The notes beneath the pieces are model-generated. The model was not told where the DNA came from. It was given only the letters and a program-made list of their open reading frames with translations, and made no database searches. A stretch of DNA of 13,099 bases, taken from positions 1-13,099 of the forward strand of contig SMXE01000259.1 of NCBI GenBank assembly GCA_004357015.1, read 5' to 3'. How positions within the stretch are numbered: position 1 is the first letter of the stretch; each line of letters starts with the position of its first letter. Of this stretch, positions 6,034 to 12,991 are shown piece by piece. The DNA comes from Caldithrix sp. (lineage in GTDB: Bacteria > Zhuqueibacterota > Zhuqueibacteria > Oceanimicrobiales > Oceanimicrobiaceae). Both the position numbers and the translations under genes were made by a program.

Positions 6034-8787
6034 TTATGCAAACTTTTCCAGGACGAGGCGAGCGGTTTCTTTCACCAGAGTGTGGGTGGAGTTTTCTGCC
6101 TTGCTGATTTCGGTTTTGAATTTGGATGTCAATCCGGTGATTCCGATTTCATACAAGGCACAGGCTCGCAACCAGGCGTCACCGCTGCTAGCGAGACTTT
6201 TCAGTGCTTCCATGCGATTCGTGATTTTGCCATCTACCAGGCCGTCTGCTTTTTGCAGGACTTGCTCAATTGGCAACTCTTCCACCACCGGCAAGAGAAT
6301 TCTTTTGTGATTTTTCGAAAGAATGTTATCAAGGAACTCAATGGCATTCGCCCGAATCGCGGGGTTTTGGCTCGTGGTTGCGGCAAAAGCATTGTAGATA
6401 TCCTTTGGCGGATAGCGTAGCGCCAGCAGGCGAAAAATACGTTCAATATGATCTTCGCGTCGTCCGGCCAGCGCCCGGTTCAACAGCCCGGAATCGTCGC
6501 CGTTGGTCTCCGCTTCGGAAAGATGCAGCGTCTTGAGGATGCGATAGTATTTTCTAAGTTCATCCTGCAAGGCCTCGTCCACTCTTTTATCGAATGTATG
6601 TTCAGGAAAGCGCGCCCGCAAACGGTTGAGCGCTTTGATGACGTCGTAACGCAAGCTCTCGTCCCGCAGTATTAGATTGTCCAGCAAGACGTCAACACTT
6701 TTTTGGGTTCCGATCAGACTCAGAACTCGTGGAATCTCAGTCCGTATTTCAGAGGCGACTTTCTTGTCGTTCAGATATCTGTTTAGGTCCGCGATGACGG
6801 CTTCGCCATAAAGCGCCAGAGCCTGCCTTGCTGCTTTGCGGTAGGTTCGGATTTCGAGGTTCTCCAGAAGAATGGGTATGAATTCCGCAGAGCCGGTTTG
6901 TCCTGCGCTGCGGATGGCCCGGGTGCGCACTTTGTTGCGGGGATCCGTCAAAAGGTCATTCAGATAGGTACTGTAGGTTTTGTCTGAAAGGGTGCCCAGC
7001 ACGGTGGCCACCAGGGCCCGACCTTCGCTGCCCTCGTTCAGAAATGATTGTATTATTTCGTCTGATAGCAGTTTTCTGGCCAGATTGGGCTGTTCTGCCA
7101 GGTAGTGCAAGGTAGCGCCTCTCAGGCCAAGTTCACTGCTTGATAGCCAATTCTTTAGAATGTCCTCGTTGCGTTCTTCAGAAAATTCAACATAAACCCG
7201 CACAGCCTCCTGACGGACATCCTCGTCCGCGTCTGCCAACAACAGTTTGACGTCTTTGGAGAGTTGCTTAAGGTTCTGCCGGTAAGTGAGCTGCAGAGCT
7301 TGTCGTCTGACCGCCGGCGACTTATGCTGTAGCAGAGGATGCAGGGGCGGTTCAAGATCAACGCCGGAGGCGGACTCCAGAAGTTGCAGGGCGTACACCA
7401 CTTGACGTTCGTTCTGGCTGGTCAGGGAAATGAGCAACGAGTTAATGGTGTTCGTGTCCTTAATGGACAGTGAAACTGCATCAATATCGATGCGCTGCTT
7501 GTCGATTGCCTGCCGAAAAGAGTTGACATATTCGCGGTAGGTTGCAATGGAAAGCAGGATCCAAATACTGATGAGAGAGATGGATATGAGACTGATTTGG
7601 GCGATGCTGAAGCCAAGCCAGGTATAGAACACCAGCAAGATCAAACCTGCCGTGCCGCGGGCAAAGCGATCCACAAACATGTCGATGAATGCTTTGGTTT
7701 TCTTTTTCACTTCCGGCGGGATTGGCAGGTAGAGCAACTCCATTCCAACTTTGTTGATGGAGTGCCGGAACGCGCCGTCGCCGACCTTGATGGCTAGAAT
7801 TGAAACCAGTCCGTAGCTCAGATAAACCCACGCAGATGTAATCAGCAGGGCGAGTGGCAGAAACATGATTGTGACGCCAACCCCGAAGCGGCTCAGGATT
7901 AGGCGGACGAATACCAGTTGAAACGCCAGGGCGAATATGCTCAAGTTGGAGAGCCAGAAGCCGAAAAATGCAGTCAAATCATCCGTGTCAGCAATTTTGT
8001 TACTTGCAAAAGCAATAAACTGAAAGTCTGCCAATTGCACGACAATGTAGGTCAGTCCTACGATGGCCATAAGAAAAGCCAGGTGTTTTGAGTCCCTGAC
8101 CAATGTAGATATTTCTGCAACGATTCTAAAAGAATGGTCAGGACCTTTTGGCGTCTTCATCCGGCGGGAGGTCTCGATTGACGTGTCCCGGTTGCGCCAA
8201 GCCATGTTCAAGAGCACAAGCGCAGCACCGAGGAGCGCGATACAAAAGAAGGCCAGGTTCGCCGTTCCACCGATCTGCTTGACCAGAAAGCGCGTAAAGT
8301 ATCCACCCATAATGGCGCCCGTTAGTGCGCTGGATGTCAGAATTGGAAAGAGGCGTTTCGCCTCCCGCGCGTTGAAGACGTAGTTGGCCATGAGCCAGAA
8401 CTGCGTGGTCGTAAGGACACCGTAGATGCTGGCCCAGATGAACAAGCTGTAGTAGAGAATGGGTGAGTGGATTTCCAGTTTGAGGAACCACCAGAACAAA
8501 ATCAGATTGCCCATCAGAAACAGGATGGTGGTATTGAGAAGCCAGTCGAGCTTGAGTTTGGCGGAAACCCGCAAATAGCCTATTATAAATAGACCCACGA
8601 CCACAGCCAAAATCATATAGAGATAGGGCAATTGCTCGAGTCCCATATTGGACACAAAAAGGGATCGCGTCATTGGCTTGAGGACATTGTATGAGGCGAT
8701 GATGACGAAAATGTAGCCCGCCATGAGCAGCACTCGTTTCAACTCGCCGCTGCGGATATTAGAAATTTTCAGTAAGAATGTTTTCAA
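6034..8787 (-). CDS. NTT/MFS-like nucleotide-transporter-type membrane protein with C-terminal HEAT repeats
   Basis: The protein has 917 residues. Residues 1-415 are a polytopic membrane domain of about 12 spans resembling the ATP/ADP translocase (NTT, TLC) family. Typical segments are NVLKPMTRSLFVSNMG near 34-49, FNAREAKRLFPILTSSALTGAIMGG near 137-161, and a long loop followed by a second half ending near SIWILLSIATYREYV. Residues 440-917 are almost all alpha-helical HEAT-like repeats, for example VRRQALQL, VRQEAVRVY, VRTRAIRSAG and IRANAIEFLD, presumably cytoplasmic. Plain NTT carriers of organelles and intracellular bacteria lack this tail, so a signalling or scaffold role is plausible. 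No substrate can be assigned. The start is a TTG two codons after an in-frame stop and has no strong ribosome site. An ATG at codon 22 is a later alternative but would cut the conserved NIRSGE segment. It is first in a four-gene operon. Confidence 0.85.
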   Translation of the reverse strand: MKTFLLKISNIRSGELKRVLLMAGYIFVIIASYNVLKPMTRSLFVSNMGLEQLPYLYMILAVVVGLFIIGYLRVSAKLKLDWLLNTTILFLMGNLILFWWFLKLEIHSPILYYSLFIWASIYGVLTTTQFWLMANYVFNAREAKRLFPILTSSALTGAIMGGYFTRFLVKQIGGTANLAFFCIALLGAALVLLNMAWRNRDTSIETSRRMKTPKGPDHSFRIVAEISTLVRDSKHLAFLMAIVGLTYIVVQLADFQFIAFASNKIADTDDLTAFFGFWLSNLSIFALAFQLVFVRLILSRFGVGVTIMFLPLALLITSAWVYLSYGLVSILAIKVGDGAFRHSINKVGMELLYLPIPPEVKKKTKAFIDMFVDRFARGTAGLILLVFYTWLGFSIAQISLISISLISIWILLSIATYREYVNSFRQAIDKQRIDIDAVSLSIKDTNTINSLLISLTSQNERQVVYALQLLESASGVDLEPPLHPLLQHKSPAVRRQALQLTYRQNLKQLSKDVKLLLADADEDVRQEAVRVYVEFSEERNEDILKNWLSSSELGLRGATLHYLAEQPNLARKLLSDEIIQSFLNEGSEGRALVATVLGTLSDKTYSTYLNDLLTDPRNKVRTRAIRSAGQTGSAEFIPILLENLEIRTYRKAARQALALYGEAVIADLNRYLNDKKVASEIRTEIPRVLSLIGTQKSVDVLLDNLILRDESLRYDVIKALNRLRARFPEHTFDKRVDEALQDELRKYYRILKTLHLSEAETNGDDSGLLNRALAGRREDHIERIFRLLALRYPPKDIYNAFAATTSQNPAIRANAIEFLDNILSKNHKRILLPVVEELPIEQVLQKADGLVDGKITNRMEALKSLASSGDAWLRACALYEIGITGLTSKFKTEISKAENSTHTLVKETARLVLEKFA

Positions 8788-8841
8788 ATGTCATGTATGT
8801 TATGTATGAAATAATTTCTATCAAGAACGATCAAACGCCAT

Positions 8842-8870
8842 AAGTTAAGCAAAGCAGCCTACTTTGTCAA
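8842..8870 (-). promoter_or_regulatory. Candidate promoter of the transporter/cNMP/receiver/kinase operon
   Basis: On the minus strand a perfect TTGACA (8870-8865) is followed after 17 bases by TAACTT (8847-8842), a weak -10 match. It lies about 55 bases before the TTG start. The -35 element and spacing are good. If the organism uses a Bacteroidota-type sigma factor, this sigma70-like match would mean less. Confidence 0.35.
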
Positions 8871-9026
8871 TCGGATTCTTGGCGGCCAATAGCATCATGC
8901 CGAAAACTGCAAGCATTTAAAAAACAAGTAGATGACCTATTCTTTTTGATGCCTCAGAAGGCTCACACTCCAGGAGACAACGTTAGTTCCTGATGAGTCA
9001 AACTCTGTCATTTATTTTCAAGACTT

Positions 9027-9054
9027 GGAAATCCCAAACCACAAATGCCAATCC
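9027..9054. repeat. Degenerate heptamer tandem repeat (4 units)
   Basis: Four consecutive 7-base units are visible: GGAAATC, CCAAACC, ACAAATG and CCAATCC, with a loose consensus of nCAAAYC. The copies are degenerate, so chance cannot be ruled out for this tract alone. A second tract with the same period lies about 100 bases away. Confidence 0.4.
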
Positions 9055-9088
9055 TGCAGGCTCCGGACTGATCTGTGATTTGAAATTT

Positions 9089-9101
9089 GCGGCTCAGCCG
9101 C
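9089..9101 (-). terminator. GC hairpin, possible weak terminator downstream of the aminopeptidase gene
   Basis: GCGGC and GCCGC are separated by three bases, giving a five-pair GC stem about 130 bases past the aminopeptidase stop. On the minus strand it is followed by AAATTTCAAAT rather than a clean U-run, so intrinsic termination is uncertain. It may equally be part of a dispersed repeat. Confidence 0.25.
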
Positions 9102-9157
9102 GGTAGGTCGATGAATGGATTTTGGGAGTACCGGATGATGGCGCGTTGCATTCTAAG

Positions 9158-9192
9158 ATCTTCTATTTGCCATCTTCCATCCTCCATTCATG
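9158..9192. repeat. Degenerate heptamer tandem repeat (5 units)
   Basis: Five consecutive 7-base units each begin with AT: ATCTTCT, ATTTGCC, ATCTTCC, ATCCTCC and ATTCATG (consensus ATYTTCC). The tract overlaps the right arm of a nine-base inverted pair, ATGAATGGA at 9111-9119 with TCCATTCAT at 9183-9191. It resembles short tandemly repeated heptamers known from some cyanobacterial intergenic regions. Confidence 0.5.
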
Positions 9193-9227
9193 CATTCACT
9201 TTTTACTTTTCATTTGTTCGTTTGCAC

Positions 9228-10256
9228 TCACTTGCGGCTCTGCTGCCCAAGGAATTTACCAGCCTGCATGATTTGCTCTGCTTCGAACCAGATATCAAAA
9301 TCGCGGCCCACACAATCGATGTGCGTCGTCGATGTCCAGTCGGCGCCGGTGTGTTCGCTGTACGGGTGTCCGAACGCAATGTGAATGCCGGGCATTTTTT
9401 CATCCTGCAAAATGTTGCCGATGATTTTTTTTGCGGCCAGGTTCGTGCCGATGGCAAATTCGCCCACCCTGTCGCTGTTTGTGTCGGTGTGGACGTATGC
9501 ATCAAACTCCCTGAGCAGATCTTTATTCTCACAGGACATCTGTCTTATGCGGCCATTCTCGATTTCAATGGCAAGCGGCGTTTCCTGCAAGTCGCCGTAC
9601 TTCTGACACAGATAGTTGCCCACGACGCCATCCACTACAAAGATGCCGTTGATATTCTGCGGCGCCGTGAAAATCTCGCCACCGGGCAGATTGCCCCATT
9701 TATCTGCTGTGATGAATCCGCTGGTTTTTACCCAATTCAACTGTGGGGAAAATTCCACGCGGATGTCTGTGCCGCCGGGCGTGGTCGCTTTCAGGTAGCT
9801 TACCTTACGCGCCTTTTCAATCAGGAACTGGCTGAGCGCATCGACTTGTTTGTAATCCGCCCGCATGCCTTCAAACATGATCTGTGGCGTGATGTTGACC
9901 ATGTGCGCATGTCGGATCTTGTTGCGGTTGATGACGTTCACCATCTGCATGCGGATACGCAGTTCGCCCGGCTCGGCAGAGGCGGCGTAAATGCTGACCT
10001 GAGACTGCTGGAGCGCCCGGAGAATGGCAGCGGGCATTTCAGAAAATGGGCGGTCGCCAAACTCCTCCAGCACAAAGCACACGACCCTGACGCCGGCCAT
10101 ATCGACTTCGTTTTTCAATGCCGCTGCAATTTCTGCCGCGGCATTATCGGTGATAATCGTGACATTTTCATCGGGTTGGAGATTGAGGCAAACACGGATG
10201 GCGTTGGCAGCACCTTCCCGAAAGGCAGGGTCGAACGAGATGTTATCGAAATCCAT
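9228..10256 (-). CDS. M29-like metallo-aminopeptidase
   Basis: The 342-residue protein resembles the AmpS/aminopeptidase T (peptidase family M29) group, two-metal enzymes that remove N-terminal residues from peptides. Residues 1-130 form the N-terminal substrate-side domain. The metal and catalytic region matches the family in order: E194 in NLPGGEIF, E267 in GEFAIGTN, H292 in GIHIAFG, Y299, and H312/D314 in THIDCV. It has no signal peptide, so it should be cytoplasmic. At 342 residues it is somewhat shorter than classical M29 enzymes of about 410, and the gap between Y299 and H312 is shorter than in the Thermus enzyme as I recall it. It starts 14 bases after the ligase stop on the same strand, so the two are probably co-transcribed. 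No clear ribosome site precedes the ATG. Its exact peptide substrate is unknown. Confidence 0.85.
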   Translation of the reverse strand: MDFDNISFDPAFREGAANAIRVCLNLQPDENVTIITDNAAAEIAAALKNEVDMAGVRVVCFVLEEFGDRPFSEMPAAILRALQQSQVSIYAASAEPGELRIRMQMVNVINRNKIRHAHMVNITPQIMFEGMRADYKQVDALSQFLIEKARKVSYLKATTPGGTDIRVEFSPQLNWVKTSGFITADKWGNLPGGEIFTAPQNINGIFVVDGVVGNYLCQKYGDLQETPLAIEIENGRIRQMSCENKDLLREFDAYVHTDTNSDRVGEFAIGTNLAAKKIIGNILQDEKMPGIHIAFGHPYSEHTGADWTSTTHIDCVGRDFDIWFEAEQIMQAGKFLGQQSRK

Positions 10257-10270
10257 TTCGTGAGGATAAT

Positions 10271-11389
10271 CTAATTTTTCAGGCCGAGGTGCGTCTCTTC
10301 GATGATAAAGTCCACTACCTTCTTGAAATCTTTGCTCTTTTCCCAGACCGCGAGTTGGCGATCGGCGCCGGTGCCCATTTTGACGATTTCATTAAAGTAG
10401 TTGACCTCATCACGACAGTCGAGATCATCCACGACGTCGTCGACGAATTCGATCAGCTCTCGCAGCAGAACTTTGACGTCCACTTCCTCCTGTTTGCCGA
10501 AGTCGATCAGTTTTCCGTGGATGCCGTACCGGCTTGCGCGCCAGCGGTTTTCCATGATCAGTGCCCGGCGGTAGAGGCGGAAGCCGAGGTTTTGTTTGAT
10601 GAGTTTGTGCAGCTTGGCCACAATCGCCTGAAACATGGCGGCAATGGCGATGGTTTCGTCCACCCGCAGCGGCACGTCGCAAATGCGAAACTCCAGCGTG
10701 TCGAAATGTGGATGCAGCCGAATGTCCCACCAGATCTTCTTGCCGTTGTCGATGCAGTTGGTCTTGACCAGCAGTTTCAGGAAGTTTTCGTACTCCGTCA
10801 GGCTGCTGAAGTAGTCCGGGATGCCAGTGCGAGGAAAGCGGTCGAAGACTTTGATGCGGTATGAATTAAAGCCGGTGTTTCGGCCAACCCAGAAGGGCGA
10901 GTTGGTAGACACCGCCAGAACGTGCGGCAGGAAGTAACGGGCGGCGTTCAAAATATGAATGCCGATTTCCCGATCGTCGATGCCGACATGCACGTGCAGG
11001 CCGAAGATGAGGTTGGCACGCGCGATGAGCTGCATGTCCTGCAACAGTGTGTGGTAGCGGGGATCGTCTGTGATGGGCACATCCATCCAGTGCGAGAAAG
11101 GGTGGGTGCCTGCTGCAGCGATGCGCGAATTGTTTTCTTTGGCGAGGGCGGCCAACTCGGAACGCAGGTTGACGATTTCCCTGCGCGCCTCCTTGATGTT
11201 CTCGCACACGCAGGTTCCGGTTTCCACAACGGATTGGTGCAGCTCTTTTTTGAGCACATCTTTCAGTGCAGCGTGGCTGTCCTTGGTTTCCAGCATTTGC
11301 TGAATATGCGCTTTGAGTTCCCGCGTTTCAGGATCAATGAGCTGAAATTCTTCTTCGATGCCCAAGGTGAACAGTCTATTCTCACTCAT
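10271..11389 (-). CDS. GCS2-family carboxylate-amine ligase (YbdK/EgtA-like)
   Basis: This family uses ATP to join a carboxylate, classically the gamma-carboxyl of glutamate, to an amine such as cysteine. The 372-residue length is normal. Motifs are intact: GIEEEF at 10-15 (metal and glutamate side), HQSVVETGT at 51-59, AGTHPF at 93-98, FGLHVHVGI at 129-137 with His132/His134, and an Arg-rich ENRWRASRYGIHG segment in the C-terminal half. Close relatives are annotated as glutamate-cysteine ligase or simply carboxylate-amine ligase, and many YbdK-like members are only weak glutamate-cysteine ligases, so the substrate should stay open. The gene is first in an apparent pair with the M29-like aminopeptidase. 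The ATG at 11389-11387 begins exactly at the family's N-terminus (MSENRLFTLGIEEEF), but its ribosome site is weak. Confidence 0.9.
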   Translation of the reverse strand: MSENRLFTLGIEEEFQLIDPETRELKAHIQQMLETKDSHAALKDVLKKELHQSVVETGTCVCENIKEARREIVNLRSELAALAKENNSRIAAAGTHPFSHWMDVPITDDPRYHTLLQDMQLIARANLIFGLHVHVGIDDREIGIHILNAARYFLPHVLAVSTNSPFWVGRNTGFNSYRIKVFDRFPRTGIPDYFSSLTEYENFLKLLVKTNCIDNGKKIWWDIRLHPHFDTLEFRICDVPLRVDETIAIAAMFQAIVAKLHKLIKQNLGFRLYRRALIMENRWRASRYGIHGKLIDFGKQEEVDVKVLLRELIEFVDDVVDDLDCRDEVNYFNEIVKMGTGADRQLAVWEKSKDFKKVVDFIIEETHLGLKN

Positions 11390-11558
11390 GAAACAACTCG
11401 CTTTTGTTGAACATCAGGATTTTTTGCGCTGGCCAGAAGCCAACTTCAAGGTGAGCTTAAATTTCAGGAAAATTTAACAGAATAGCAATAATTTTCTGTT
11501 TCTTGTCGAAACAAAATCGGTCGGGATTTGCATCGTGAAATTCACTTTAGTTTGTAAG
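11390..11558. other. Intergenic stretch upstream of the ligase gene
   Basis: No coding frame is supported. It contains a perfect short palindrome GTGAAATTCAC at 11535-11545 and a six-pair hairpin TGTTTC-ttgtc-GAAACA at 11497-11513. Neither has a T-run placed for a terminator. The palindrome could be an operator, but nothing else supports that. No convincing promoter for the ligase gene was found. Confidence 0.4.
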
Positions 11559-11765
11559 TTAAATGTTTGTGACAAACCTTGCTTTCGAGTGACACTTATT
11601 TTTGCCAAATTCCGGATGCCATTCGCCTTCACGATTTAGAATTACGCCCGCAAGCTGTTCTGCGTTGCAACTTACCTCGTTGTGATTATCAGCCCCGGCT
11701 TGACATCTCCAGTCAATTTGCTTAGATTCATCCGGTTCATTTACCGGCACTACGCGTTTGGCCAT
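11559..11765 (-). CDS. Possible small Cys/His-rich hypothetical protein (68 residues)
   Basis: I do not recognise a family. The product is soluble and charged, with no membrane segment, and has Cys at 21, 33 and 58 and His at 28, 50 and 59, a spacing compatible with metal binding but not matching a named motif. Codon choice looks gene-like, there is no competing real gene on the other strand, and a candidate promoter lies about 40 bases upstream. Against it, the ATG and first codons (MAKR) lie inside an arm of an inverted heptamer repeat, the ribosome site is weak (AAGAG), and no downstream terminator is seen. Later GTG codons (residues 6 and 5) are other possible starts. Confidence 0.4.
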   Translation of the reverse strand: MAKRVVPVNEPDESKQIDWRCQAGADNHNEVSCNAEQLAGVILNREGEWHPEFGKNKCHSKARFVTNI

Positions 11766-11885
11766 TAGCTTTTGGCTCTTAATTTTTGAGAATTTACGTT
11801 GTGAATATTATTTTACCTGTTAGGTGATTTACAATAAGTATTCTAACGAATTCATTTTTTTAGCTAAGAGCTAATTGCCAAACGC
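11754..11885. repeat. Inverted repeat made of 7-bp units flanking an AT-rich spacer
   Basis: The left arm 11754-11770 and right arm 11869-11885 are 17 bases each and reverse-complementary at 16 of 17 positions, separated by 98 bases. Both arms continue into degenerate heptamers. On the plus strand from 11862 these are AGCTAAG, AGCTAAT, TGCCAAA, CGCCAAT, and on the minus strand of the left arm AGCCAAA, AGCTAAT, GGCCAAA (consensus nGCYAAn). The repeat spans the divergent control region between the small ORF and the dehydrogenase gene. Confidence 0.6.
11805..11834 (-). promoter_or_regulatory. Weak candidate promoter for the 68-residue ORF
   Basis: On the minus strand TTGTAA (11834-11829) and TAATAT (11810-11805) are 18 bases apart, each four of six to the sigma70 consensus, and lie about 40 bases before the ORF start. 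On the plus strand TACAAT at 11830-11835 is a fair -10 for the dehydrogenase gene but lacks a matching -35. Confidence 0.25.
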
Positions 11886-11915
11886 CAATCGCTCAATTTT
11901 ATTTAGTAGCTTGAT

Positions 11916-11920
11916 AAGGA
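11916..11920 (+). promoter_or_regulatory. Ribosome binding site that fixes the TTG start of the dehydrogenase
   Basis: AAGGA lies seven bases before TTG at 11928. The family N-terminus (MKALTFRGKETVRYE) begins exactly at this TTG, so the non-ATG start is well supported. Confidence 0.7.
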
Positions 11921-11927
11921 ACCCGTT

Positions 11928-12980
11928 TTGAAAGCGCTTACCTTCCGCGGCAAAGAAACAGTACGGTACGAGTCTGTCCCTGACCCGGTTCTGGAAACCC
12001 GGACCGACGTTATGGTGCAAGTCGAACTGACTGCCATTTGCGGCTCGGACTTGCATCCGTATCATGAACGCGAGAAAGGCCTGGACCATGGCACGGTCAT
12101 GGGGCATGAGTTTGTAGGAGAAATTGTCGAAGTTGGTAATGAAGTCGTTAATCTGCAGAGAGGCATGCGTGTTTTTTGCCCGTTCAGCACAAGCTGCGGC
12201 GTCTGTTTCTACTGCCGTAGAGGCTTGACCGCACGTTGTGTTCATAGCCAGCTCTTCGGCTGGCGGGAGAATGGCGCCGGCCTGCATGGCGGCCAGGCGG
12301 AGTTTGTACGCGTGCCGTTGGCCGATACCACCCTTCTGCTACTGCCTGAAACGGTCTCGCCAGAGGGCGGCCTGCTGCTCGGCGATGTTTTTTCAACGGG
12401 TTATTTTTGCGCAGAGATGGCTGAGATTTCGCCGCAGGGCGTGTACGCTGTCGTTGGCTGTGGGCCCGTCGGCCTGATGGCGATTCTTGGCGCGCGCGAA
12501 TTAGGCGCCGAACAGATCTACGCTATCGATGCGATCCCGGGGCGCCTGAAGCTGGCGGAAACGTTCGGGGCTGTACCTGTCAACTTCAGGGAATGCGATC
12601 CCGTTGCAGTGCTGCGGAACGCGACCGAAGGCCGTGGTGCCGACAGTGTGCTGGAGGTGGTTGGTAGCGCGGACGCGGGCCGCACAGCGTTTGAACTCGT
12701 GCGTCCTGGCGGCGTGATTGCTACCGTTGGGGTGCACACTGGCGACAGGGTTGTATTTTCACCGGTTGAAGCCTATGACAAGAATATCACGTATAAGATT
12801 GGCCGCTGTTCGGCCAGGCACTACATGGAGAACCTTTTACCGGTGGTAGAGAAAGGGAAGTATGATTTAGGCGCTGTCATTTCTCACCGGCTGCCACTCA
12901 ATCAAGGTGTTGAGGCGTACCGCATATTCGACAAGAAGCTGGACAATTGCAGCAAAGTTATACTGAAGGTCTGTGAATAA
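11928..12980 (+). CDS. Zinc-dependent medium-chain alcohol dehydrogenase family protein
   Basis: This is a 350-residue oxidoreductase of the MDR superfamily, expected to oxidise an alcohol (or sugar alcohol or aldehyde adduct) with a nicotinamide cofactor in the cytoplasm. The catalytic zinc site shows C38 in ICGSDLH and H60-E61 in GHE, with D153 (LLGDVFSTGY) as a likely third ligand, as in formaldehyde-dehydrogenase-like members. The structural zinc loop is complete: C90, C93, C96 and C104. The Rossmann motif VGCGPVGL at 176-183 is followed by D201 at the end of the second strand, which favours NAD over NADP. Length and ends are normal for the family. It starts at TTG with a good ribosome site. 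Substrate cannot be assigned. A secreted-protein gene begins 12 bases downstream. Confidence 0.93.
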   Translation: MKALTFRGKETVRYESVPDPVLETRTDVMVQVELTAICGSDLHPYHEREKGLDHGTVMGHEFVGEIVEVGNEVVNLQRGMRVFCPFSTSCGVCFYCRRGLTARCVHSQLFGWRENGAGLHGGQAEFVRVPLADTTLLLLPETVSPEGGLLLGDVFSTGYFCAEMAEISPQGVYAVVGCGPVGLMAILGARELGAEQIYAIDAIPGRLKLAETFGAVPVNFRECDPVAVLRNATEGRGADSVLEVVGSADAGRTAFELVRPGGVIATVGVHTGDRVVFSPVEAYDKNITYKIGRCSARHYMENLLPVVEKGKYDLGAVISHRLPLNQGVEAYRIFDKKLDNCSKVILKVCE

Positions 12981-12991
12981 AAAAAGTCAGA

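Larger units (their letters stand above)
8788..9227. other. 440-base gene-free region with repeats
   Basis: No credible coding frame is seen on either strand. The region separates the aminopeptidase stop from the transporter start, both on the minus strand. It holds the candidate promoter at 8842-8870, two degenerate 7-bp periodic tracts (9027-9054 and 9158-9192), a small GC hairpin at 9089-9101, and a nine-base inverted pair (9111-9119 with 9183-9191). Bases 8871-9026 show nothing I can name. Confidence 0.6.

Noticed and set aside
9087..10274. 395-codon open frame on the plus strand
   Set aside because: It lies antisense to the aminopeptidase gene, whose metal-site motifs are clear. The plus-strand translation has no domain pattern and is a by-product of codon bias.
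10289..10864. 191-codon plus-strand frame
   Set aside because: Antisense shadow of the carboxylate-amine ligase gene, with no recognisable motif or ribosome site.
11860..11874. TTAGCT-AAG-AGCTAA hairpin considered as a terminator of the minus-strand ORF region
   Set aside because: The T-run lies before it on the plus strand, so it is not placed for termination in either direction. It is explained by the heptamer repeat.
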